23,245 nucleotides of DNA from Anaerolineae bacterium (lineage in GTDB: Bacteria; Chloroflexota; Anaerolineae; B4-G1): positions 1 through 23,245 of the forward strand of contig JADHWW010000024.1 of assembly GCA_016783285.1 (NCBI GenBank). The letters run 5' to 3'. Under the pieces are notes generated by a model, which saw only the letters and a program-made list of their open reading frames with translations, ran no database searches and was not told the DNA's origin. Both the position numbers and the translations under genes were made by a program. Of this stretch, positions 1-6,840 are shown piece by piece (positions within the stretch are counted from its first letter, which is position 1; every line of letters starts with the position of its first letter).

Positions 1-228
1 CCCAACGTGCCGCGCACCTTGCCGCCCGGCCGGGTCTGTCCGCGCCAGTTCAACGGGGGGGAACCTCCGACGCCTCCTACCTGCCGCTGGAATCACACCG
101 TCGTTCGGGGCGAGAACCTGTACCGTATCTCCCTACGCTACGGGGTCAGTATGTGGGCTATCGCCGAGGTGAACAACATCGCCAACCTGAATCTCATCTA
201 TGCCGGGCAGGTGCTCTGCATTCCGTAG
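1..228 (+). CDS. LysM-domain protein, 3' end only
   Basis: The reading frame is open from the first base of the window and ends in TAG, so this is the C-terminal part of a longer protein. The last ~48 residues form one LysM module: a HTVVRGENLYRIS start, a Y-G-V turn, then AEVNNIANLNLIYAGQ and a final VLCIP. LysM binds N-acetylglucosamine-containing glycans such as peptidoglycan, so an extracytoplasmic wall-attached protein is expected. A Pro/Gly/Cys-rich linker precedes the module. The GTG at position 7 is not convincing as a start because the frame continues upstream. The catalytic or other partner domain lies outside the window. The gene converges on the minus-strand amidase homologue. Confidence 0.85.
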   Translation, partial: PNVPRTLPPGRVCPRQFNGGEPPTPPTCRWNHTVVRGENLYRISLRYGVSMWAIAEVNNIANLNLIYAGQVLCIP

Positions 229-240
229 AGGGCCAGGTCC

Positions 241-269
241 GTAGGGGCAGGTCTTAGACCTGCCCCTAC
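241..269. repeat. Perfect 13-bp palindrome between convergent genes
   Basis: Arms GTAGGGGCAGGTC and GACCTGCCCCTAC are perfect inverted copies around a 3-nt TTA loop. It lies between the LysM gene (plus) and the dockerin-like tail of the amidase region (minus), and its right edge overlaps the second TAG of that tail. It could act as a bidirectional hairpin terminator, although there is no T-run. The form also matches the short dispersed palindromes common in this kind of genome. Which role applies cannot be decided from one copy. Confidence 0.7.
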
Positions 270-433
270 CAGTTCATGACAGGGCCACGCTGGCCATAGT
301 TGCCGGCGACGGTCGCCAGGTCGTAGATATTCACCACGCCGTCTCCGTTGACGTCGGCGGTCGGGTCGTCGCTCCCATAGCGCGCACCAATCAGCGATAT
401 GTCAAGGATGTTGCTGGTGCGTTTCAGGTTGCT
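266..433 (-). pseudogene. Orphan dockerin-like EF-hand cassette after an in-frame TAG
   Basis: Directly after the TAG that ends the amidase homologue (434-436) the same minus frame stays open for 55 residues to another TAG at 266-268. It encodes a second dockerin-like cassette: NILDISLIGARYG, then ADVNGDGVVNIYDL, then a GPVMNW end that resembles the GPVEDWE end of the upstream cassette. DNA at 316-359 matches 487-530 at about 39 of 44 bases, an offset of 171 bp or 57 codons, so this is a tandem duplicate. The first calcium loop is degenerate. It is either a tail cut off by a nonsense mutation, a recombination remnant, or a product of stop readthrough. There is no start codon with a ribosome site of its own. 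Confidence 0.7.
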
Positions 434-2125
434 CTACTCCCAGTCCTCCACAGGACCGCATTTGCCAAAGTTGACGGCGGCGATCACCAGATCGTAAATG
501 TCCACCACGCCGTCACCGTTGACGTCGGCGCACGAGAGGAGTGGAGCGCTCATCCCGTAGCACCCGCCAATCGCTGTCAAATCGAGGATGTCAATGCAGT
601 TATCTCCGTCCACGTCACCGCCGGGCAGGGTGATTGTACCCATATCCCCCTGTAAGCCGCTCCCAGGAATCCCGACAAAGTACTTCGCAGCGGTCAGGTA
701 ACAGACGTGATATGCCGTCAACCATTGGTAGTTGGCAGTGGAAGCAGCGCTGAAACGACCTTGCTGGTCGGTAAGCGTAGTGGTAAAGTCCAGGATGGTG
801 CTGAATAGGGAGACCTCGCTGCCACTGTGGTCGGTGCGGCCCTGTAGCAATACGGCGCCGTAGATTGAATCGTGGCATTCCTCTATCTTTCTTTGGACCT
901 CATCCCGCATAGAGGGAATGTGGGCCCTTAGCCGGTCGCCGGGGGATAGCGAGCCCCCGCGACAGGTTATAGCGGATCGAGCCACGATGTTGGGGAGTGT
1001 TGCCTCGCAGTAGCCACCGCTGCCCAGTGGGTCGATCCCTTTCTGGCCGGCTTTCCATGCCATGAGGTCGTTCCCGGCCTCCAGCATAGCCAGGGACGGA
1101 TCGGCGTTTGACAGACCCAGGTAGCCGCAATTGCCGTAGCAGCCGATGTAGCCAATGCCCATTGAGCCCCGGTTGAACCCATCGTACGAGCCGATCACGT
1201 CATCACCGCCGGCCCGTCCCTCGTAGATGTTGCCCAGCGGATCAATCAGGTATTGGTAGCCGGCATCCCCCCAGCCTCGGGTATTGGCGTGGTAGTTCCA
1301 GATGGAGCGCACCACTCTGGCCCAATCGCTGGCCGAGTTGGGAGTAGCCGTGTGGTTGATCACGATGTGGTGGACAGACTGATAGGTTGGCGGCCAGCGT
1401 GGACTACCCTGGCCATCGGGACAGCCCCAGGCTGTGCGGGAGATGACGGGCGGTTTTGGCGGGCAGACGTCCGAGGCTGCCGAAGCGGTCTCTCTCTGCG
1501 CCTGCGCGGCGGCAAGCGCGTCACTGGGGCCCTGGCTGGTGTTGTTGAAAAAGAGGGTCAGGTGGCGGAAGACGGGTGCAGCACCGCTCTCACTGGCCTG
1601 CAGGGTCAGTTTGAACTGGAAATACACGGGGGCGTTGTCCACCCAGATCAGCGCGCCGCTGTATTCGCCATTGCGGGTGGGATAATATTCCACAGGCACA
1701 GGCAGCCACCCTCCCCAGGTTTGGCCGTCGTTGCTCAGGCGAGCCTCGACGGACACAGACGCGCCTGGGGGGATATCGGCCAACCAGGCCGGCACGATGT
1801 CGGTGGTGTAGTCCAGCGGCGAGCGAATGGCGTCCGAGCGATAAGCGCCGGAGGTCGCGCCTGCATCCAGGGTCAGGCCATCTGGCGCGACCGCTACGTT
1901 TTCGGTCACGCCTGTGCTCTCGAAGTAAGTGCCTGTCAGTACCGCCCGTTGCATAACGATGGCCGAGTCGCCACTGGCGGAGGCGTAGATGGCAGCCTCG
2001 AAGACGGGCTCCTCGCCCGGGCCCTGGGCGACGGCGGGCTTTGGGTGGGGGGTCAACAGCCAGGTTGCCAGTAGCAGGGCCAGGAGTAACCTGTTAATCT
2101 TTACGTTCCGTTTGTGGTATTTCAT
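434..2125 (-). CDS. Secreted PGRP/amidase_2-fold protein with dockerin-like C-terminus, probably inactive amidase
   Basis: 563 residues. The start is the ATG at 2125, preceded by AAGAGGAGG at a good distance; longer upstream starts lack this. Residues 1-33 are a signal peptide (basic, then LLLALLLATWLL, then AVAQ). Residues ~35-210 are a beta-rich region with no family call. A PGRP/N-acetylmuramoyl-L-alanine amidase fold follows (HHIVINHTATPN, YQYLIDPLGNIYEGR, AWKAGQKGIDPLG, PGDRLRAHIPSMRDEV). The tail carries two EF-hand-like dockerin repeats (DVDGDNCIDILDL, DVNGDGVVDIYDL). The family uses two His and one Cys to bind zinc. The first His is present, but the usual GHRD is ARSA and the usual T-x-CPGD is SLSPGD, so two ligands look lost. 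A weak -10 (TATAGA) lies at 2144-2149. It may bind rather than cut the wall. Confidence 0.82.
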   Translation of the reverse strand: MKYHKRNVKINRLLLALLLATWLLTPHPKPAVAQGPGEEPVFEAAIYASASGDSAIVMQRAVLTGTYFESTGVTENVAVAPDGLTLDAGATSGAYRSDAIRSPLDYTTDIVPAWLADIPPGASVSVEARLSNDGQTWGGWLPVPVEYYPTRNGEYSGALIWVDNAPVYFQFKLTLQASESGAAPVFRHLTLFFNNTSQGPSDALAAAQAQRETASAASDVCPPKPPVISRTAWGCPDGQGSPRWPPTYQSVHHIVINHTATPNSASDWARVVRSIWNYHANTRGWGDAGYQYLIDPLGNIYEGRAGGDDVIGSYDGFNRGSMGIGYIGCYGNCGYLGLSNADPSLAMLEAGNDLMAWKAGQKGIDPLGSGGYCEATLPNIVARSAITCRGGSLSPGDRLRAHIPSMRDEVQRKIEECHDSIYGAVLLQGRTDHSGSEVSLFSTILDFTTTLTDQQGRFSAASTANYQWLTAYHVCYLTAAKYFVGIPGSGLQGDMGTITLPGGDVDGDNCIDILDLTAIGGCYGMSAPLLSCADVNGDGVVDIYDLVIAAVNFGKCGPVEDWE

Positions 2126-2306
2126 GGCAAGCCTCCTCTTAATTCTATACCGAGCGCCTTGGATTTGCAGGCCTATCCGAGGAATCACGAACGACGGCCT
2201 CATGCCCCTTCAATGCCTGCATCAGGGGTGATGCTCTGTCAACGCCAGGGAAGTTGATTCACTTTCTCCGACGCTGTTAGTCTACCAGATTTTTTGCCTT
2301 GTTGGG

Positions 2307-2333
2307 GTTACCGTTTCGTTACGGTTGGGTTAC
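2307..2333 (+). promoter_or_regulatory. Three GTTAC direct repeats at 11-bp period, likely regulator site
   Basis: GTTAC occurs at 2307, 2318 and 2329, exactly one helical turn apart. The first and third are extended as GGGTTACC. The array ends 22 bp before the candidate -35 of the CAP-protein gene. Direct repeats with 11-bp spacing are typical of OmpR/PhoB-type response-regulator boxes. The regulator itself is not in the window and the assignment is inferred from spacing alone. Confidence 0.5.
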
Positions 2334-2355
2334 CTCTCATTACTCTTTCCTCCTC

Positions 2356-2383
2356 TTGCATCTTCCCGGCTGTGTGTTAAAAT
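2356..2383 (+). promoter_or_regulatory. Promoter of the CAP-protein gene, apparently leaderless
   Basis: TTGCAT (2356-2361), a 16-bp spacer and TAAAAT (2378-2383). The -10 ends 7 bp before the ATG at 2391, so transcription would begin at or next to the start codon. This fits with the absence of a Shine-Dalgarno sequence there. Confidence 0.55.
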
Positions 2384-2390
2384 TCCGTCT

Positions 2391-3614
2391 ATGCGAAAGC
2401 CGCTGCGTGCTGCCGTTCTTGTCATCTGCCTCGCGCTGGTCTCCCTCCCGGCTAGCGCCCAGGAGCCGGCCCCGGTCGTCACCTGGCAGATTCTGGTGAA
2501 CCAGGCCCGTCTCGATGAAGGGTTGGCCTTCTACGGATTCTCCGCTCTGCTGGCTGCTGCGGCGCAGCGCCACGCCGATGATCTGGCAGCCCACCAGATT
2601 TGGTCTCATACCGGTTCCGACGACTCTTCGCCCAGCCAGCGCATCGCGGAAGCCGGCTATGCTGCCTGGACCTGGAATGGTGGAGAGTTGATTACCAGCG
2701 AGAACTTCTGGACTGGCTACGGCACGGTCGAGGACGCGATGGCCTTCTTCCTGGAGGACCCATCCCATCGCGACAACATACTCAGCGCCACCTACCGGGA
2801 GATGGGCGTCGGCGTCGCCACCGATGCTACCGGCCGCAACTACTACGTGCTCGACTTCGGTGCACGCCCCAACGTGTTGCCCGTCTTTATCAACGACGGA
2901 GCCGCCAATGCTGATGACCCCCAGGTCGCGATCCGATTGACCAACGAAGAGGCCCGTCCGGGAGGGAAGGGGGCCACCTTTATGGGCCGGGCGATTGAGA
3001 TTCGCATCAGCAACGAACCAGAGTTTGACGACCTGCCGTGGCAATCCTGGGAGCCGCTCGTGCCTTGGGCTTTGCCGGACACCCCAGGCGAACATACCGC
3101 CTACGTTCAGTTTCGCGACGCGGCTGGCCGTACCGCCGCTGCGGCGGATGCGATCGTCCTTGGCGAGGGAGCGGTCATCACGCCAACGACTGTTCCACCC
3201 AGCCCTACCCCCGAGCCTACTGCCACACCCATCCCACCCAGCCCTACCCCCGAGCCTACTGCCACACCCATCCCACCTAGCCCTACCCCCGAGCCTACTG
3301 CCACACCCATCCCACCTAGCCCTACCCCCGAGACTGCTGCCACGCCTGAGCCCACCGTTGTCCTCATCCTCCCTGAGCCTGCTGCCACACTTGCTTCCGC
3401 CGTTACCTCCACACCCGAATCGCCGCCAGGCGTGGAGTCGCTCCCTGTTAATCACACCCCTCGCCCCGCCCCATTCCCTACCTGGACGCCGTTGCCGCCG
3501 GCGTTGCCCCGGGAGGATAGCGGCCCTGGCATGCTCCTGGTTGTGCTCGTAGCGCTGCAGGGACTGGCGCTTGTCCTCGGCATCTGCCTGGCCCTGTACC
3601 GTGGGCGGGTGTAG
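2391..3614 (+). CDS. Secreted CAP/SCP-domain protein with Pro/Thr stalk and C-terminal membrane helix
   Basis: 407 residues. The start is MRKPLRAAV, which gives a clean signal peptide ending PASAQ at about residue 24; the in-frame ATG 66 bp upstream would put a Ser/Leu-rich stretch before it. Residues ~30-165 are a CAP (SCP/PR1-like) domain: RHADDLAAHQIWSHTG, QRIAEAGY, SENFWTGYGT, SHRDNILSATYREMGVGVA, with the conserved His and Glu pocket residues present. Residues ~170-265 look like a beta-sandwich module. Next comes a 13-residue repeat stalk, PPSPTPEPTATPI, then more Pro-rich linker, then a membrane helix (MLLVVLVALQGLALVLGICLAL) and a short basic tail. The domain should be displayed outside the cell on a stalk. 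Its biochemical role is unknown; bacterial CAP proteins are poorly characterised. MurI follows 36 bp later on the same strand. Confidence 0.9.
   Translation: MRKPLRAAVLVICLALVSLPASAQEPAPVVTWQILVNQARLDEGLAFYGFSALLAAAAQRHADDLAAHQIWSHTGSDDSSPSQRIAEAGYAAWTWNGGELITSENFWTGYGTVEDAMAFFLEDPSHRDNILSATYREMGVGVATDATGRNYYVLDFGARPNVLPVFINDGAANADDPQVAIRLTNEEARPGGKGATFMGRAIEIRISNEPEFDDLPWQSWEPLVPWALPDTPGEHTAYVQFRDAAGRTAAAADAIVLGEGAVITPTTVPPSPTPEPTATPIPPSPTPEPTATPIPPSPTPEPTATPIPPSPTPETAATPEPTVVLILPEPAATLASAVTSTPESPPGVESLPVNHTPRPAPFPTWTPLPPALPREDSGPGMLLVVLVALQGLALVLGICLALYRGRV
3195..3350 (+). repeat. 39-bp tandem repeat coding for the Pro/Thr stalk
   Basis: Three near-identical 39-bp units (3195-3233, 3234-3272, 3273-3311) and a diverged fourth (3312-3350) encode PPSPTPEPTATPI. 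Near-identity at the DNA level suggests recent expansion, so copy number may vary between strains. Confidence 0.95.
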
Positions 3615-3650
3615 CGAAACATCGTTACCTTAGACGGACGGTAGGACAGT

Positions 3651-4523
3651 ATGAGTGATACTGGGTTCATCGGCATCTTTGACTCCGGCGTGGGCGGTCT
3701 GAGCGTGTGGCGTGAGATCGCCTGCCAACTTCCTCACGAACGTACGCTCTACCTGGCCGACCAGGCCCACGTGCCCTATGGTTCCCGTCGGCTCGCCGAG
3801 GTGCGAGGATTATCCGAGGGCATCACCCACTTTCTGCTGCGCCAGGGCGCAAAGGTTATCGTCGTCGCCTGCAATACCGCTTCCGCTGCCGCGCTGCACC
3901 ACCTGCGGCGCACCTTCCCGGAAGTCCCCTTCGTGGGAATGGAACCGGCCGTGAAGCCTGCCGTTGAACAGACTCACAACGGCGTCGTGGGGGTGATCGC
4001 CACACAGGCCACTTTTCAGGGTCAGCTCTTCGCCAGCCTGGTGGAGCGATACGCGGGCGACGTGCGGGTGCTCACCCAGGTCTGCCCGGGGCTGGTAGAG
4101 GCGGTGGAGGTCGGTGCATTCGACACATCCGAGACCGAGGCGCTGCTGCGGCAATGCCTGACACCGCTGCTCGAGGTGGGAGTGGACCAACTGGTGCTCG
4201 GCTGCACCCACTACCCCTTTCTCCGGCAGACCATCGAGCGGGTGGTGGGAGCAGGCGTGACAGTAATTGACCCCGCTCCAGCCGTTGCCCGCCAGGCGGG
4301 GCGCGTGCTGGCCCAACGGGGGCTAGAGGCCGACCCCGCGGCAGGCTCAGCCCGCCGCCGGGGCTGCGTGGGCCATCACCTGTTCTACACCAGCGGGGAC
4401 GTGGCGACTTTCACCGCGATGATCGGGCGGCTCCTCCCTTTCGCTAGAGCGGGCGCAGAAGTACGATCAGTTCGTTGGCTGGCGGGCTGCCTGGAGATCA
4501 GTCGTGAAGTAGGTATCGTTTGA
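3651..4523 (+). CDS. murI: Glutamate racemase
   Basis: 290 residues, full family length. It converts L-glutamate to D-glutamate in the cytoplasm for the peptidoglycan stem peptide, without a cofactor. The hallmarks are all present: GIFDSGVGGLSV with Asp11, PYGSR, ACNTAS with catalytic Cys74, and GCTHYPF with catalytic Cys185 and His187. The ATG is preceded by a modest AGGA. It follows the CAP gene by 36 bp and may be co-transcribed. The end converges on the permease gene with a 25-bp gap that shows no terminator. Confidence 0.97.
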   Translation: MSDTGFIGIFDSGVGGLSVWREIACQLPHERTLYLADQAHVPYGSRRLAEVRGLSEGITHFLLRQGAKVIVVACNTASAAALHHLRRTFPEVPFVGMEPAVKPAVEQTHNGVVGVIATQATFQGQLFASLVERYAGDVRVLTQVCPGLVEAVEVGAFDTSETEALLRQCLTPLLEVGVDQLVLGCTHYPFLRQTIERVVGAGVTVIDPAPAVARQAGRVLAQRGLEADPAAGSARRRGCVGHHLFYTSGDVATFTAMIGRLLPFARAGAEVRSVRWLAGCLEISREVGIV

Positions 4524-4548
4524 CAAAAGATGTTCCCCTATCCACATG

Positions 4549-5853
4549 CTACTCATACTTCAGCGCGGCGATGGGGCTGAGGGACGCCGCTCGCACCGCC
4601 GGGTAGACCCCCGAGACCACGCCCACCAGCGTGGCAAACACCACCGCGAAAATGGGCAGCCAGAGGGGGGTGTGAATCAGGGAGATATTCACGTCTGAGG
4701 CGGTCGCCCCGCTTTGAACCGCCATCGCCGCCAGGTAGGTGCCGGCGATCAGGTCAATCAACGCCCCCAGGCCCGCCCCCAGCATGACCCCTCCGAGCCC
4801 GCCCAGCAACCCGATGCCTCCCGCTTCGGCCAGGAAGACGGACATCACGTCCCGATTGGTCGCCCCTACTGCTTTCATCAATCCTATCTCCCGCGTGCGT
4901 TCGTAGGTTGCCATTGTCATCGTGTTGGCGATGCCGAAGGCGGCCACGATCAGCGCGATGGCTCCGATGCCGCCGAAGACGCCCTGGATGACCAGGAAAA
5001 AAATGTTTATCTGCTGCATCATGCTACGTGCTGACCAGGCGATAAACCCACGACCGGTGATCTCCCGCTCTACGCCCAACGCCCGTTCGGGATCAGCGAC
5101 CTTGACCAGCACCTGGTTATATCCATCGCGGCCTGGGTTGGAGCGACGGCCGGCGAGCCAGCCATTCAACTCCAGTACATCGTTCAACGCCAGGTAGAGC
5201 GTGTAGTCGTCCTGCCCGCCCGATTCCTCCAGCACGCCGGTCACCCGCAGGCGTACGACCCGCTCCACCGGATGACCATCATCCCTCATCTTGCTGAGGA
5301 CCAGTTGCAGCGCCTGCCCCTGCAGGTCGGGAGGCTCCCTCACTGGCCGCTGCTTCTGTGTGTCGAGGAAGCCCTCGGCCACGCGGGCTCCGGCCAGTAC
5401 CTGCCAGCGCCCTAGCCGGTCCGTCCCGCTCGCCAGCGCGAAACCCAGGTGTTTCACCTGCGTGGGGTCAATGCCCACGATCTGGGGGGTGCCCAGCAGC
5501 CGGTTCAGGCGGAGCATACCCCCGCCCATCAATGATTCCCGGGGTGTGACGGCCACCACGCCGGGCAGATCGCGGAACTCGGCCAGCGCACGGTCGTTTA
5601 ACACGGTCTCCTCCTTGCTCGACCTTGACCCGCCGATTTCGCGGATGATGCCGCCGCCGAAGACGGTGATCTCGGTCAGTTCGCCGATGGAGCCCAAATC
5701 CTGAGCGGCAGTGCGCTGGAGGCCGGCCGCCAGCGAGATCAAGACGATCACTGCCGCCGTACCGATGACCACGCCGATGGCCGTCATCGCCACGCGGGCC
5801 TTCATCCGGCCCAGGTTACTAATCACCAGATGCAGTAAGTCTCTAGAACTCAA
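4549..5853 (-). CDS. FtsX/MacB-type ABC transporter permease
   Basis: 434 residues. It has MacB architecture: one N-terminal membrane helix (MTAIGVVIGTAAVIVLISLA), a ~220-residue extracytoplasmic MacB_PCD-like domain, then three helices near residues 275-305, 335-370 and 395-420. The coupling-helix signature ERTREIGLMKAVGATNRDV lies between helices 2 and 3. The start is TTG, read with GAGG 8 nt upstream; an ATG 16 codons in would cut the conserved N-terminal segment. It probably pairs with the ATPase at 8789-9484 on the same strand. The two are separated by the CARDB protein and the HEPN-MNT pair. MacB/Lol-type systems move lipoproteins, peptides or drugs by mechanotransmission; the substrate here is unknown. 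Confidence 0.9.
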   Translation of the reverse strand: MSSRDLLHLVISNLGRMKARVAMTAIGVVIGTAAVIVLISLAAGLQRTAAQDLGSIGELTEITVFGGGIIREIGGSRSSKEETVLNDRALAEFRDLPGVVAVTPRESLMGGGMLRLNRLLGTPQIVGIDPTQVKHLGFALASGTDRLGRWQVLAGARVAEGFLDTQKQRPVREPPDLQGQALQLVLSKMRDDGHPVERVVRLRVTGVLEESGGQDDYTLYLALNDVLELNGWLAGRRSNPGRDGYNQVLVKVADPERALGVEREITGRGFIAWSARSMMQQINIFFLVIQGVFGGIGAIALIVAAFGIANTMTMATYERTREIGLMKAVGATNRDVMSVFLAEAGGIGLLGGLGGVMLGAGLGALIDLIAGTYLAAMAVQSGATASDVNISLIHTPLWLPIFAVVFATLVGVVSGVYPAVRAASLSPIAALKYE

Positions 5854-5898
5854 TCTTGTGCCTCAGTTGTGGCGTCTTGCCGCCTTTGGAATACGTGT

Positions 5899-5935
5899 GA
5901 GGAGAGGAGAGGGGAAGCGGAAGAGAGAGGAAGAA
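5899..5935. other. Near-pure purine tract upstream of the permease gene
   Basis: 37 bases of G and A with one C on the plus strand, lying in the 95-bp gap between the MNT gene and the permease start. The minus-strand transcript would carry it as a pyrimidine-rich leader. It may mark the edge of the toxin-antitoxin insertion. No protein or RNA gene is seen here. Confidence 0.4.
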
Positions 5936-5948
5936 TGGATATTGGCCA

Positions 5949-6329
5949 TCAGTCAGTTACAGGAGAGACTCCTAGCAGGTTGATGCCATCCCTGTGGATG
6001 TTACGATAGAGCAGCGTCTGTAGTTCCTCCAGTTTGCGCCAGTGAGCCCGACTCCAAATGCGGGTGGAAAGATAGATACCGTGTTCTAGCCAGACCTCAA
6101 CTGCAAGATAGCGGATCTCTTTCCGTATTTCTGGGTCAGCGTTGGACATCACTACCAGCACATCCACATCGGAATCGAGTTCAGCTTCGCCACGAGCTCT
6201 GGAGCCGAACAGAACGGCAGATATCAGTTGACCATCAAACCGTTGACGCACCCTCTCCACAAATTCCATCACCACCTGCCGTTCTTTGTCCGTCAGACGG
6301 TCGAGGCGGTTCTCTTGCTCCATGCTCAT
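5949..6329 (-). CDS. MNT-type nucleotidyltransferase, putative antitoxin of a HEPN-MNT pair
   Basis: 126 residues. It has the minimal nucleotidyltransferase core: a helix, then VLFGSRARGEAELDSDVDVL, i.e. GSRARG followed by the D-x-D metal-binding pair of the Pol-beta fold. In HEPN-MNT modules the MNT protein neutralises the HEPN protein, in characterised cases by adding AMP to it. The start overlaps the HEPN stop in an ATGA (6326-6329), so the two genes are translationally coupled. The length and the single-domain form are typical. It is inserted between the ABC permease and the CARDB gene. Confidence 0.9.
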   Translation of the reverse strand: MSMEQENRLDRLTDKERQVVMEFVERVRQRFDGQLISAVLFGSRARGEAELDSDVDVLVVMSNADPEIRKEIRYLAVEVWLEHGIYLSTRIWSRAHWRKLEELQTLLYRNIHRDGINLLGVSPVTD

Positions 6330-6721
6330 AGCGCACCTGCCTGATGCAGATATCGTTCGGTCCGATCAACGAAGTGCTGCGCATCGTGCAACACATCCTC
6401 GGCCAGTGTTCGCTCGGCTGAAAACATCATATCATAATCGCTGTCAAGGCGGGAATCGAAAGCATGCCCCAGCATCTTGGCATATTCGGTTTCGATCAGG
6501 CCCGGCTTAACGAAATATTGACTGAAAGCCGAGTGTACTCCGGAGTGCTTGCTCCGTGAGATGTCTTTGCTGGCCAATAGAGCACTGGCAGCGTAGAACA
6601 TGGCATAGTAGGCCCGTGAAGTGGCTACGTCGTAGTAGTCCAGGCTCAAGTTGTCTCTGGCCTGCTGCAATGCATTGCGAGCCCGTTCCAGATAGAGTTC
6701 AATCTCGGTCTGTTGGGTCAT
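6326..6721 (-). CDS. HEPN-domain protein, putative toxin of a HEPN-MNT pair
   Basis: 131 residues, mostly helical. It matches the PF05168-type HEPN pattern: an N-terminal helix with YLERARNALQQA, YYDVATSRAYYAMFYAASALL, then SRSKHSGVHSAF, FVKPG, and an RLDSDYD segment. Many HEPN proteins are RNases with an R-x4-6-H site. An R-x6-H can be read in RSKHSGVH, but whether it corresponds to the catalytic pair cannot be judged without a structure. GGAG lies 7 nt before the ATG. It is the first gene of the pair, followed directly by MNT. The order and 4-bp overlap are standard for this module. Confidence 0.88.
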   Translation of the reverse strand: MTQQTEIELYLERARNALQQARDNLSLDYYDVATSRAYYAMFYAASALLASKDISRSKHSGVHSAFSQYFVKPGLIETEYAKMLGHAFDSRLDSDYDMMFSAERTLAEDVLHDAQHFVDRTERYLHQAGAL

Positions 6722-6781
6722 GTTGATCTCCGTTCATCAAATTGTACCTCAGAAGGACGTAGGGTACAAGCCGCCGCGTGT

Positions 6782-6816
6782 CCTGGGCATCCCCTGGAAC
6801 ACAACCGATGCCCAGG
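6782..6816. terminator. 10-bp inverted repeat after the CARDB gene
   Basis: CCTGGGCATC and GATGCCCAGG are perfect inverted copies around 15 nt. It sits between the stop of the CARDB gene and the HEPN start. There is no T-run, so it is at best a weak terminator or a transcript-end hairpin that would partly separate the toxin-antitoxin pair from the upstream operon. Confidence 0.4.
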
Positions 6817-6840
6817 TTACCTGAATATCCATCCAACTGC

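Noticed and set aside
3195..3350. Possible CRISPR-like array of 39-bp repeats
   Set aside because: The units are contiguous without spacers and encode a periodic Pro/Thr stalk in frame.
2340..3455. 371-codon minus-strand frame opposite the CAP gene
   Set aside because: Gly/Arg-rich shadow of the Pro-rich stalk repeat; the sense strand has a signal peptide, domain and membrane helix.
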